A stretch of DNA of 64,000 bases, from the NCBI GenBank assembly GCA_023666945.1, contig JAMPAY010000002.1, positions 1-64,000 of the forward strand, in the 5' to 3' direction. This DNA comes from Paludibacter sp. (GTDB lineage: Bacteria; Bacteroidota; Bacteroidia; Bacteroidales; Paludibacteraceae). The translations under genes and the position numbers were made by a program. The notes beneath the pieces are model-generated. The model made no database searches and was not told the origin of the DNA. It saw nothing but the letters and a program-made list of their open reading frames with translations. Position 1 is the first letter of the stretch. Every line of letters begins with the position of its first letter. Below are positions 36,393 to 44,693 of this stretch, piece by piece.

Positions 36393-36720
36393 GCCCTGGA
36401 TAGTGTTCAACTATCTTGACCTCTATATCGGCATAAGAATCTACTATTTTGACTTTAACATCAGCATAGTGTTCTACCAATTTCACTTCGCCACAATCAT
36501 CAGGATAATGTTCTACGACCTTTACTTCAAGGTCTGCATAATGGTCAACCAACTTAATAGTTATGTCTTCACCACTTTCGACAATTTGAACATCACCATG
36601 CAACGGAAAAGTCTTGCCGTCCTTGGTAATAGTACAACGCTCCTTATCGATGGTAACATCACTGGCGTAAGCCATCACCATCGGCAGTAAAAAACATACT
36701 ATGCTCAATAAACGCTTCAT
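36385..36720 (-). CDS. Small secreted repeat protein, antisense inside the tail module
   Basis: A 111-residue protein with a clear signal peptide (MKRLLSIVCFLLPMVMAYAS). The mature part repeats a short unit: IKLVDHYADLEVKVVEHYPD, then VKLVEHYADVKVKIVDSYAD and IEVKIVEHYPGLK. Short alternating repeats of this sort (valine-rich strand, then H/S-Y-A/P-D) recall the DUF6150 group of small Bacteroidota repeat proteins, but I cannot confirm membership. It is the only minus-strand gene in the island and probably a separately regulated accessory (moron) gene. Confidence 0.65.
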   Translation of the reverse strand: MKRLLSIVCFLLPMVMAYASDVTIDKERCTITKDGKTFPLHGDVQIVESGEDITIKLVDHYADLEVKVVEHYPDDCGEVKLVEHYADVKVKIVDSYADIEVKIVEHYPGLK

Positions 36721-36787
36721 ACACTCATAGTCTGACAAAATCTGTGCCAACGCACCCTTAAAACACCTATTAAATGGCAATTAAACT

Positions 36788-37816
36788 ATGTTTGTCGTAC
36801 CCAAATCGGAAATAACTATCGGCTCTGCACGCTTCTATGGTGAGAATGCCGGTATCAATGCCGTCAGCATCAACCTCTCCATAGACACTATCGGCAACAC
36901 CGCCAAGGTTACTATCCCTCGCCATTTTAAGCGTGAGGACGGCAAAGGCATACTCGATTATATACATACCGGCGACAAAGCCACTATCCGCCTTGGATAT
37001 GGCGATAACCTTAACACCGAGTTTGAGGGATACCTCGCACATATAGGCGATGGTACACCCCTCGTACTTGATATAGAGGACGAGTGGTATCAACTGCGCA
37101 AAAACAAACTCAATAAGGTGTGGGAAAAAACAACCCTTACCGAAGTATTGCAATTTGCGTTTCCTGCTTACACGATACAAGAAACAATGCAGGTCAATCT
37201 CGACGCAGGCTATGTCATTCGCGCCGCCAGCTCCTTGCAGGTAGTCAAAGCCCTCAGAGAGCAATATGGCTTCTGCGTACATCTTAACCCTGACACACAA
37301 ACACTCCATTGTTTCTACCCCTACGATAGTCAAGGGTTCAATACGCACACTTATATCTTCGGTACGCGCGACTGCACCCTGCTTGATGAACTACGAGAGA
37401 AGAAGCAAGCCCCGAACATCGTCAAGTCTGACCTCACCTTTCAGCGCAAAGAAGACCTGCACCTACAGATTACCGCCACTTCCACCGACCGCACAGGCAA
37501 GAAACTGACCGTCCAAGTGGGCGACACCGGTAGCGACGCCTCCAAGCGCACATTACACTTCGGTTCGGAGATACAGACCGAGCAAGCCCTGCACGACAGA
37601 GCCAATGCAGAACTGGAGCGTTGCGCCTACGATGGTTATACAGGTAAGATAACCGGCTTTGGCAGTCCGCAAGTGAAAGCAGGCGACGCAGTCAGACTTA
37701 TTGACCCTAACAACCCGGAACGAGAAGGTACCTATCTCGTCAAAGCAGTCAAGATAACCTATGCCGTGGGTAAAGGTTTCAGAAGAGAATGTGAACTATC
37801 ATACAAAATAGCATAA
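36788..37816 (+). CDS. Baseplate hub protein (late control D-like)
   Basis: The 342-residue protein resembles phage gpD/gp27-type hubs. The N-terminal part has alternating strands (VPKSEITIGSARFYGENAGI), then TIPRHFKREDGKG and TGDKATIRLGYGDN; the second half has the LREQYGFCVHLNPDTQTLHC block. The C-terminal region (GKITGFGSPQVKAGDAVRLI) is the barrel commonly seen in this family. A hub trimer joins the tail tube to the spike. The J-like gene starts two bases after its stop, with no spike or gp25 gene between. Confidence 0.65.
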   Translation: MFVVPKSEITIGSARFYGENAGINAVSINLSIDTIGNTAKVTIPRHFKREDGKGILDYIHTGDKATIRLGYGDNLNTEFEGYLAHIGDGTPLVLDIEDEWYQLRKNKLNKVWEKTTLTEVLQFAFPAYTIQETMQVNLDAGYVIRAASSLQVVKALREQYGFCVHLNPDTQTLHCFYPYDSQGFNTHTYIFGTRDCTLLDELREKKQAPNIVKSDLTFQRKEDLHLQITATSTDRTGKKLTVQVGDTGSDASKRTLHFGSEIQTEQALHDRANAELERCAYDGYTGKITGFGSPQVKAGDAVRLIDPNNPEREGTYLVKAVKITYAVGKGFRRECELSYKIA

Positions 37817-37818
37817 CT

Positions 37819-38679
37819 ATGGCACGCACCATTTCCCAAATCAAACAAGAACTCACCGCCGCATTTATGGCGGACAAACAACTGCAAGACGCCTACGGCT
37901 GGCAAGACGATGCCACCTTCGACAAGACATTCAGCAAGGTGTCCATCGAGTCGCTGCTGCTCTATATTGTGGCAGCCGCTATCTGGACATTGGAAAAACT
38001 CATCGACACCCACACGCAAGAGGTGGAAGACTACATTGCCTCTATGAAGCCTCATTCGTTGCGTTGGTACACCGAGAAAGCGAAAGCCTTCCTCTACGGT
38101 CTGCCCCTCATCGCCGGAACGGACAGGTACGACACCGCCCAACTGACCGACGACGAGATAGCCGGGAAGCAGATAGTACACCATGCCGCCTGCTCCGAGA
38201 GCAATGCTACGCTGTACATGCGTGTCGCCAAATCCGGACCTGCACCGCTCGATGAGGACGAGCGCACCGCGTTCCTCGCGTATCTGCACGAAGTAAAGGA
38301 CGCCGGCGTGCGTATAGATGTAATCAGCCAAGAGGGCGATTACCTGCGCCTCGCAATAATCATCTACTACAACCCTATGCTGCTCAACGCTACCGGCACG
38401 TCACTCGCCGACGGCTCGCAGCCCGTGGAGGATGCCATCAAGCACTACATAGAGAGCCTGCCGTTCGACGGTGAGTTCCGGACCAACAGCCTCGTCGATG
38501 CCCTGCAAGCCGTGCCCGGTGTCGAGATGGTGACTCTCACACAGGCAGCACATTGCGAAGACGGCATCAATTACAAGTCCATCGATGCCTATTGTAAACC
38601 CGTAGCCGGCTATTTCAGGTACAACCGTGACGGTCAGCCTACCGCCACCATCACTTACATCCCTTATGGTCAAGATTGA
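37819..38679 (+). CDS. Baseplate J-like protein
   Basis: A 286-residue protein. The start ARTISQIKQELTAAFMADKQ and KVSIESLLLYIVAAAIWTLE are close to the opening of baseplate J proteins in Bacteroidota Mu-like phages. The final third (VEDAIKHYIESLPFDGEFRT, then VDALQAVPGVEMVTLTQAAH) carries the common J/gp47 C-terminal motif. It should form the baseplate wedge. The DNA is richer in G and C than the flanking host genes. Confidence 0.7.
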   Translation: MARTISQIKQELTAAFMADKQLQDAYGWQDDATFDKTFSKVSIESLLLYIVAAAIWTLEKLIDTHTQEVEDYIASMKPHSLRWYTEKAKAFLYGLPLIAGTDRYDTAQLTDDEIAGKQIVHHAACSESNATLYMRVAKSGPAPLDEDERTAFLAYLHEVKDAGVRIDVISQEGDYLRLAIIIYYNPMLLNATGTSLADGSQPVEDAIKHYIESLPFDGEFRTNSLVDALQAVPGVEMVTLTQAAHCEDGINYKSIDAYCKPVAGYFRYNRDGQPTATITYIPYGQD

Positions 38680-39169
38680 TTACCCCAAACTCGCCGTCCT
38701 GCTGCTGCCCACTTTCCTGCGAGGCCAGCACCTTATCAGCATTGTGCAGGTACTTATGCAACCCCTGCAAGGGCTGCACGATACGTTGCAGACACGCAGC
38801 GCGGAACGCATCTACCAACTGCGGCACACGGCACAGATATGCCACCTCAAGCAAGTGCTCGATGACGCATTCGGCATCACGGACTATCAGAGGGGCTTCG
38901 AGATACAGGACATCGATGCAGTAGGAGAATGGCTCATGACCTACGACGAGACGACTGCCTTTGAAGACAACCATCTCATCGCGCACGACACCCCGAAAGA
39001 TGTCTTATCGGATGAGAGCACCATCTCCACCGTCACATCCGCCTTTATCGTACTTGTACCGACCGACATCTATACCGACCCCGACAAGATGACGCAGGTG
39101 CGCTACATGACCAACAGATACAGGCTCGCCTCCCGCTTACCGCACTACGCTAACAAAAACGACCAATAA
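38666..39169 (+). CDS. Tail protein I-like
   Basis: A 167-residue protein starting MVKIDYPKLAVLLLPTFLRG, overlapping the J-like gene by 14 bases. In Mu-like order, tail protein I follows J, and this matches in place and size. The recognisable pieces are the QPLQGLHDTLQTRSAERIYQ and LKQVLDDAFGI segments, which resemble small baseplate proteins of Bacteroidota phages. Called mainly on position. Confidence 0.55.
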   Translation: MVKIDYPKLAVLLLPTFLRGQHLISIVQVLMQPLQGLHDTLQTRSAERIYQLRHTAQICHLKQVLDDAFGITDYQRGFEIQDIDAVGEWLMTYDETTAFEDNHLIAHDTPKDVLSDESTISTVTSAFIVLVPTDIYTDPDKMTQVRYMTNRYRLASRLPHYANKNDQ

Positions 39170-39178
39170 CATACAATT

Positions 39179-40063
39179 ATGAACACCCAGCAATTCAAGA
39201 ACAACGGGCACTCCAAGTTCCCGCTTTCGACCGACACCCTCGACTTTATGCAAGAGCAGACACTGTTCCTGCAACAACTCACTGCCGCCATCGGGCAAAA
39301 TGTCATTATTAAACAATCGACCGACACGACCGACGGACTCATCATCTTCGATGGCGAACTCATGCCGCTTCGTGGCAATCCCGCTCTCCACATCTCTATT
39401 AATTCCACTTATGAAGACATAGAGGCTCTTTCTGAAACCTACCAAAACGCGCGTATTCGCCGGTATGCCACTTATGTCTCCAGAATTGGAGTAGCCGGGA
39501 CAACGAAACTGGCAAGTGCATTTTATAATTTGCAAAATAAATCGCTCAAAGACACCAACGTATTTATCGACACCTTGCGCCAACATGCCGTACCTAAGGG
39601 AACTATTGTCATGTGGTCCGGTAGTATCAATGCTATCCCTGCAGGTTGGCTACTCTGCGATGGACAAGCAGGCACCCCCGACTTACGCGGGCGGTTCATT
39701 GTCGGCTACGCGGAAGAAAGTAATGATTACGACACGATTGGAAAGACCGGTGGTAAAGCAAGCGTATTGCTTACCGGAAGCCAAAGCGGTCTGCCCGCAC
39801 ACAGTCACAAGATACAAGAAGACGGTGCACATAGTCATAGTGTAACCCTTAAAAAGGGAGGTAACGGTACCACCGTGCTGCACCAAAATTACACAGGTGC
39901 AGCCGAGAGCAATGCCGGCGCACTCACAACCTCCTCCGCAGGGGTACACACCCATAATATCACTATTGCCGGACCTACCAATGCACAGGCTGCTCACGAG
40001 AACCGACCGCCGTTCTATACGCTCGCATTCATCATCAAGACGACCGATGTGCCCACACTCTAA
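39179..40063 (+). CDS. Tail fibre with phage Tail Collar domain
   Basis: A 294-residue protein. The first half is a structural stalk. The second half begins GTIVMWSGSINAIPAGWLLC and continues DGQAGTPDLRGRFIVGYAEE, a textbook Tail Collar domain. A His/Ser/Gly-rich segment (LPAHSHKIQEDGAHSHSVTL) and a terminal NRPPFYTLAFIIK strand follow. It would be part of the host-recognition fibre. Confidence 0.85.
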   Translation: MNTQQFKNNGHSKFPLSTDTLDFMQEQTLFLQQLTAAIGQNVIIKQSTDTTDGLIIFDGELMPLRGNPALHISINSTYEDIEALSETYQNARIRRYATYVSRIGVAGTTKLASAFYNLQNKSLKDTNVFIDTLRQHAVPKGTIVMWSGSINAIPAGWLLCDGQAGTPDLRGRFIVGYAEESNDYDTIGKTGGKASVLLTGSQSGLPAHSHKIQEDGAHSHSVTLKKGGNGTTVLHQNYTGAAESNAGALTTSSAGVHTHNITIAGPTNAQAAHENRPPFYTLAFIIKTTDVPTL

Positions 40064-40074
40064 ATACCTAACAC

Positions 40075-41538
40075 ATGATACAGACTATTCTACAACTCAA
40101 AGCGTGGTTTCAGAAGGGCTGCAAACCCACAGCACAGCAATTCGCCGACCTATTCGACTCATTCAGACACAGACAAGAACCTATTCCACAGCAGGATGTT
40201 GCCGGATTGGAAGAAACACTCAAAAGCAAAGTGGACAAGAGCAATATCGATTACACTGTAAAAAACGCACTAAACACTATCATCATCAACGGCGTCACTT
40301 TGTCCGAGACCATCTCTGTTCCCGCTGCGTACGATGCTACGGAATTGGTGCAGCAAATAGGTAGTGATTTGTACGACGTGATGCGGGAAATCACGATGGC
40401 GACGTTTGTTATTTTCCGAATACCGGACATGCGCTTATTGGTGCGTACCACCGGACTCAACATGACCGGACTCCCTGACGGGCATCCTGATGGCATGCTG
40501 TATATCCGGTGCCTGCAAGAACTGCCTTCGTCTCCGACGTATGAACTCTCATTCTATGTGTACGGCGATAATGTACCTTATGTGTGCCGATATAATGATG
40601 AACTCACCCCATGGAAGCAACTTGCCACCACTGACCACACCCACCTGGAATATGACCAAGCCATCACCGATGCTTCTGATGCCTTGTCCAGAGCGGAAGA
40701 GGTGGAACGACAATTAGGTGATAAAGCCGATATATCTCACTCTCACCCGGAATATGACCAAGCGGTGTCCGATGCTTCCGATGCCCTGTTCAAAGCGGAA
40801 GAGGTGGAACGACAATTAGGTGATAAAGCCGATATATCTCACTCTCACCCGGAATATGACCAAGCGGTGTCCGATGCTTCCGATGCCCTGTTCAGAGCCG
40901 AAGAGGTGGAACGACAATTAGGTGATAAAGCCGATGTATCTCACTCACATTCGGAATATGACCAAGCCATCACCGATGCTTCTTATGCCCTCGCCAGAGC
41001 CGAAGAGGCACATACGCGTATCGATAACATGGATGATATTGACCCCACCATATTAAGCGACATGCAAAGTGAGATCGAACGTCTTTCTTCTGCCGTAGAA
41101 GACGGTATAAAGTCGATTAACGGCGTCGCACCGAGCGAAACATTGGGCTTATATCCTGCCGCTACCGATGTCACGGCAGTCGTGAAAGAAGCGGCGGTCA
41201 AGAGCATTGCAGAGATGTTTACGTTCGAGACATTCAACTTGTCCATAGTCGGTTTCAAAGCAGACGTACGCTTCGCCGTATGCACAGACGGGCTTACGCT
41301 CACCGACTTGCCGAGCGGACAAAGCACCGGTATGCTCTATTTCCGGTGTACCCAACCAAAGACGGAAGAGACGCCACCCACCTACGAGATACATTTTGTC
41401 GTCCCCGGTACGGCACCTTATATCTGTTGGTACACCGATGGTGCCATCACCCCGTGGACACAACTTGCCACCGCCGACCTGCTCGCCGACCTTGATACCG
41501 CACTTACTAACCTGAACGCTAAACTCGCCGCCCTATGA
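40075..41538 (+). CDS. Tail fibre protein with 34-residue tandem repeats
   Basis: A 487-residue fibre. The N-terminus (LKAWFQKGCKPTAQQFADLF, then DSFRHRQEPIP) is a common attachment module of Bacteroidota phage fibres. About residues 105-190 and 360-465 are two copies of one domain (LLVRTTGLNMTGLPDGHPDG compared with FAVCTDGLTLTDLPSGQSTG, both ending PWxQLAT). Between them are three and a partial fourth 34-residue repeats (EYDQAxxDASDAL ... RQLGDKADISHSHP) that should form a coiled-coil stalk. The stop overlaps the next start as ATGA. Confidence 0.75.
   Translation: MIQTILQLKAWFQKGCKPTAQQFADLFDSFRHRQEPIPQQDVAGLEETLKSKVDKSNIDYTVKNALNTIIINGVTLSETISVPAAYDATELVQQIGSDLYDVMREITMATFVIFRIPDMRLLVRTTGLNMTGLPDGHPDGMLYIRCLQELPSSPTYELSFYVYGDNVPYVCRYNDELTPWKQLATTDHTHLEYDQAITDASDALSRAEEVERQLGDKADISHSHPEYDQAVSDASDALFKAEEVERQLGDKADISHSHPEYDQAVSDASDALFRAEEVERQLGDKADVSHSHSEYDQAITDASYALARAEEAHTRIDNMDDIDPTILSDMQSEIERLSSAVEDGIKSINGVAPSETLGLYPAATDVTAVVKEAAVKSIAEMFTFETFNLSIVGFKADVRFAVCTDGLTLTDLPSGQSTGMLYFRCTQPKTEETPPTYEIHFVVPGTAPYICWYTDGAITPWTQLATADLLADLDTALTNLNAKLAAL
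40648..41019 (+). repeat. 102-bp in-frame repeats in the fibre gene
   Basis: Units start at 40648, 40750 and 40852 with a partial fourth at 40954. Units two and three are almost identical at DNA level. A 102-bp period is 34 codons, so copy-number change would keep the frame. Confidence 0.9.
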
Positions 41539-42449
41539 TAGCCACTGTCCTAAATACCCTTACGCAGACCCTGAGCGACCTGCAGACGAAGATAACGACA
41601 TGCTGGAACGCAGTCACGGGGAAAGGTGTCAGCGTACCCTCCAACGTGACGCGTAACCTCTCGAACCTGCCCGCCTATATCGGCAAATTAGTAAACCCCA
41701 CCGGCAGCATCAGCATAACCGCCAACGGCACACACGACGTGAGCAAATACGCCCAAGCCGTTGTAGCCGTGCCGCAGACCGTCGTCACACCAAGCACCTC
41801 CGAGGCGGCACATGCCATTGAAGCATGGTATGGCAATGAACCGCTGGATATAAACGATGCGATGCAGATAGACGTAAACCAAGACAATATCGAGATGTAC
41901 AACGATATGTACGTTGGCAGCGCGGTAGTGTACATCGGCACCATCCGTTTGCCGGACGAGTTGCTGTGCATCACAGAACGCGACCCTGCAACCAGCACAG
42001 AGTTCTGCGGGTGGCGAGACTGCCCGGAATTGCGCTATATAGGCACGATATATCAGGAATCATACCCCGACTGCACTATACCGCCCGGTATCGTGTACGA
42101 CTGGTTCGCTAACAGTCTGCAAGAGCAAGACCCGAACAAGCCGCTATACTGGGCTGGTATCGCCAACTGGGGCATGGGTTTCGACCTGCTGAAAGAACAG
42201 TTTGGCGATATATTCGGAGACCCCGAAATTGGCGAAATGTGCATCAACCTCTCGCACCTCAACCTGACCCCTTACTGCATAATGCAGTTCTATAGCAACC
42301 TATATGATTTAAGTCAAAACGCCACATACTATGCCCTCGTGGTTACGTGGGAACAGGAGTGTATGTTCGACGATTATCTCCAACAGAGAGGTATTGACTC
42401 GTTTGGTGCCTTGTTTGCTCAAAAAGGATGGGGAGTAATGACCATATAA
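41535..42449 (+). CDS. Phage tail fibre/tip protein
   Basis: A 304-residue protein coupled to the preceding fibre by ATGA. The N-terminal TVLNTLTQTLSDLQTKITTC is coiled-coil-like. The GSISITANGTHDVSKYAQAV segment is a motif often found in phage tail and fibre proteins. The C-terminal half is acidic, rich in aromatic residues and not recognised, and may be the receptor-binding part. Confidence 0.6.
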   Translation: MIATVLNTLTQTLSDLQTKITTCWNAVTGKGVSVPSNVTRNLSNLPAYIGKLVNPTGSISITANGTHDVSKYAQAVVAVPQTVVTPSTSEAAHAIEAWYGNEPLDINDAMQIDVNQDNIEMYNDMYVGSAVVYIGTIRLPDELLCITERDPATSTEFCGWRDCPELRYIGTIYQESYPDCTIPPGIVYDWFANSLQEQDPNKPLYWAGIANWGMGFDLLKEQFGDIFGDPEIGEMCINLSHLNLTPYCIMQFYSNLYDLSQNATYYALVVTWEQECMFDDYLQQRGIDSFGALFAQKGWGVMTI

Positions 42450-42497
42450 GTTAATTCGCTGTCGCCCGGCGGCGACAACTAAAAAAAACAAAAACAT

Positions 42498-42683
42498 ATG
42501 ACTGTAACAAGAGACAAGAACATCGAGATACTGCCCGCGGAAGGCGGGCTGCTCGTAAGGAACGACAACACCAAATGTCTGTTCCGACGTATCTCACTGC
42601 CGCTGGCCGCTCCGGACTCCGTGCTGCAAAGCATCCGAGACGCCACCGCAGAAGAGATAGAAGCATACAAAGCAAAACAGTGA
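42498..42683 (+). CDS. Small fibre-associated protein
   Basis: A 61-residue protein (MTVTRDKNIEILPAEGGLLV ... ATAEEIEAYKAKQ) 48 bases after the fibre gene. Its position and size are like short accessory genes following fibres in Bacteroidota phages. No function recognised. The DNA composition matches the rest of the module. Confidence 0.55.
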   Translation: MTVTRDKNIEILPAEGGLLVRNDNTKCLFRRISLPLAAPDSVLQSIRDATAEEIEAYKAKQ

Positions 42684-42758
42684 ACGCACACGAGGGCATG
42701 AAAAAACGCCCTCGGCTATGTACGATTGCTCTCTGACCTTCAATCGGACATATTTACA

Positions 42759-42813
42759 AGCGACGACACCGCTACCGAGGACGTTATAGTCCTGCCATAG
42801 CGGTGTCGTCGCT
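42759..42813. terminator. Strong hairpin after the tail operon
   Basis: AGCGACGACACCGCTA at 42759 pairs perfectly with TAGCGGTGTCGTCGCT at 42798, with an inner AGGAC/GTCCT stem. A short ATTTT tail follows. It probably ends the tail transcript. Confidence 0.7.
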
Positions 42814-42942
42814 ATTTTAATGCTGCATCGAAACAGCACGAAAAGATATGTCCGGCTCCTTATGCAAATAAAGGTACCGCGTCAGAGATTGCACAAAGGT
42901 ACTCAAAATATATCATACAACCAAATAAAACATCCAAAAACC

Positions 42943-43797
42943 ATGAAAAAACACTACACACAAGCCCCTTTGCCGTTCCAAGGGCAGAAAAGAAGATGGA
43001 ATGCAGAGTTCAAGAAAGCATTAGGCGAGTTTACGAACTGCAACGTATTTATAGACCTGTTCGGTGGCAGCGGACTGCTCAGTCGGATGGTCAAGGACAC
43101 ACGCCCGGACGCCGTCGTCATCTACAACGATTTCGACAACTACCGGCGGCGTATTGACAACATTCCACGTACCAACGCTCTGTTGGCCGACCTACGGACG
43201 ATGCTCCAAGGATACCCCAAAGGGCATATTATCCGGGAACCTTTACGCAACGCCATTCTCGAACGCATCCGACAAGAAGCAGACACCGGTTTCGTGGACT
43301 ATATCACCATCTCCGCATCTTTGCTGTTCTCCATGAAATACGTTACATCGCTCACCGAAATGCTCAAAGAAAGCCTGTATTGTTCCATAAAACAAACGGA
43401 TTACAATGCCGATGGCTATTTGGACGACCTTGTCATCACACATAAGGACTACCGCAAACTGTTCGCCCAATGGAAAGACAAGCAGAACGTCTGTTTTATC
43501 ATCGACCCGCCTTATCTGTCCACCGATGCGCATACCTACACCAGTTATTGGAAACTCAAGGACTACCTTGATGTGCTACTGACCTTGAAGAATACCAATT
43601 ATTTCTATTTCACCTCTGAGAAGAGCAATGTGATAGAGTTGTGCGAGTGGATGGAGAGTAACCACAAGGCAGCCAACCCGTTCTATGGTTCGACACGCAT
43701 CGAGCAACGCTCGCACATGAACTACAACTCGCACTACACCGACATCATGATTTATAAGAACACTACAACACCAACGACAGAACAGACACAAGAGTAA
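42943..43797 (+). CDS. DNA adenine methylase (Dam/D12 class)
   Basis: The 284-residue protein starts MKKHYTQAPLPFQGQKRRW. Its SAM-binding motif is FIDLFGGSGLLS and its catalytic motif is DPPYLS, in the order of alpha-class (D12) N6-adenine methylases. PFQGQKRRW corresponds to the family's N-terminal FxGgK motif. No restriction gene is nearby, so this is an orphan methylase of the kind phages carry for self-protection or regulation; its recognition site is unknown. It lies in the right part of the island after the tail operon terminator. Confidence 0.88.
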   Translation: MKKHYTQAPLPFQGQKRRWNAEFKKALGEFTNCNVFIDLFGGSGLLSRMVKDTRPDAVVIYNDFDNYRRRIDNIPRTNALLADLRTMLQGYPKGHIIREPLRNAILERIRQEADTGFVDYITISASLLFSMKYVTSLTEMLKESLYCSIKQTDYNADGYLDDLVITHKDYRKLFAQWKDKQNVCFIIDPPYLSTDAHTYTSYWKLKDYLDVLLTLKNTNYFYFTSEKSNVIELCEWMESNHKAANPFYGSTRIEQRSHMNYNSHYTDIMIYKNTTTPTTEQTQE

Positions 43798-44132
43798 GGT
43801 TGCAAACCGATAGCAGAGCAAACACAAGAGTAAATATGCGAACCGGTATCAGAACAGATGCAAGAAAGAGGACGCAAGCCGGACAGCACAGACGCGAGCG
43901 TCGATCCGTCACAAGCCACGTTCAGATGCCTTTCAATCACCATTTGAACAGGTCTCAAATAGTCTTCAAACACCGAGGAAATCCAAAGGCGGAGGAGGAG
44001 TCACAAAGATGGAGGAGAAGTAACAAAGGCGGATGCAGAACGAGACTTGGTAGTACAAAAAGCCACGCGACAAACCGAAGAAGTTTGTCGCGTGGTATAA
44101 TCTCTCGCACGAGTTCAATTCACTCAAAAAAA
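43798..44132. other. Non-coding tail of the island with a hairpin
   Basis: An A/G-rich stretch where ACACAAGAGTAA occurs twice just after the methylase. An open frame exists but its composition is unlike the neighbouring proteins. A perfect 13-bp hairpin (CCACGCGACAAAC, seven bases, GTTTGTCGCGTGG) is at 44063-44095. Confidence 0.5.
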
Positions 44133-44169
44133 TGTACTTTTCATTTTAGAAAGTTGTACTTTTCATTTT
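44133..44169 (-). repeat. Right pair of end-like repeats
   Basis: TGTACTTTTCATTTT occurs at 44133-44147 and 44155-44169, 22 bp apart. Read on the minus strand it is AAAATGAAAAGTACA, a 13-of-15 match to the left motif at 32865 and 32932. This places the two pairs in inverted orientation around the tail module. Confidence 0.75.
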
Positions 44170-44203
44170 CGCGATTATAGAATATCCGGTGTATTACGTA
44201 TAT

Positions 44204-44232
44204 GAAAAAAGTCTTCCGAGAGGAAGACTTTT
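44204..44232 (-). terminator. Terminator of the adhesin operon
   Basis: AAAAGTCTTCC, four bases, GGAAGACTTTT. On the minus strand the stem runs into a T run. It lies just outside the island's right repeat pair. Confidence 0.85.
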
Positions 44233-44251
44233 AATGATGATGTTTGCTGTA

Positions 44252-44683
44252 TTATGCTTGTTGTTTGCGTTTGCGCAGAAATATGAACATGCAGCAAAGC
44301 AATACCATTATAGCAAAGGGAACTTCTCCTATCGGGTCAAGGAAAGGATCTTTGGGGTTCTCGGGGAAACCATCGGAGTAGGCAGTAGAATAGCATTCGT
44401 TGTCAAGCAGATTTACCGTATTGCCCACTTGCGCGTTTTCCGCATTTAGCAGACGAGATGTAGAACCGAAAGATGAGGAAGCGGGTAGGGTAGCCGTACT
44501 GCCAATGGCGGTAGTACGGGAATCGCCCACATTGCCGGTGGTTTGCACTTGCGGTGTGGCGATGTAAGCGGTTTGCTCATCGCCTAATGCCACAGGTTTG
44601 TAACTGACGTTGTAAACCGGAACTTCAATAGCCATTGCGACCATTGTACACATACTGAATAGTATTACATTTATCTTTCTCAT
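44252..44683 (-). CDS. Small exported protein with C-terminal membrane anchor
   Basis: A 143-residue protein with signal peptide MRKINVILFSMCTMVAMA. The middle is polar and Thr/Ser/Asn-rich. The end is a DPIGEVPF motif, a hydrophobic helix (AIMVLLCCMFIF) and a basic tail (LRKRKQQA). That three-part end is the general form of a cell-surface sorting signal or a simple membrane anchor. It follows the large T9SS adhesin by ten bases and is co-transcribed with it. No known domain was recognised. Confidence 0.65.
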   Translation of the reverse strand: MRKINVILFSMCTMVAMAIEVPVYNVSYKPVALGDEQTAYIATPQVQTTGNVGDSRTTAIGSTATLPASSSFGSTSRLLNAENAQVGNTVNLLDNECYSTAYSDGFPENPKDPFLDPIGEVPFAIMVLLCCMFIFLRKRKQQA

Positions 44684-44693
44684 GATTCACAAG

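Noticed and set aside
43800..44180. 126-codon frame after the methylase
   Set aside because: The product is Arg/Ser-rich with no secondary-structure pattern, runs through a perfect hairpin and ends in the right-end repeats.
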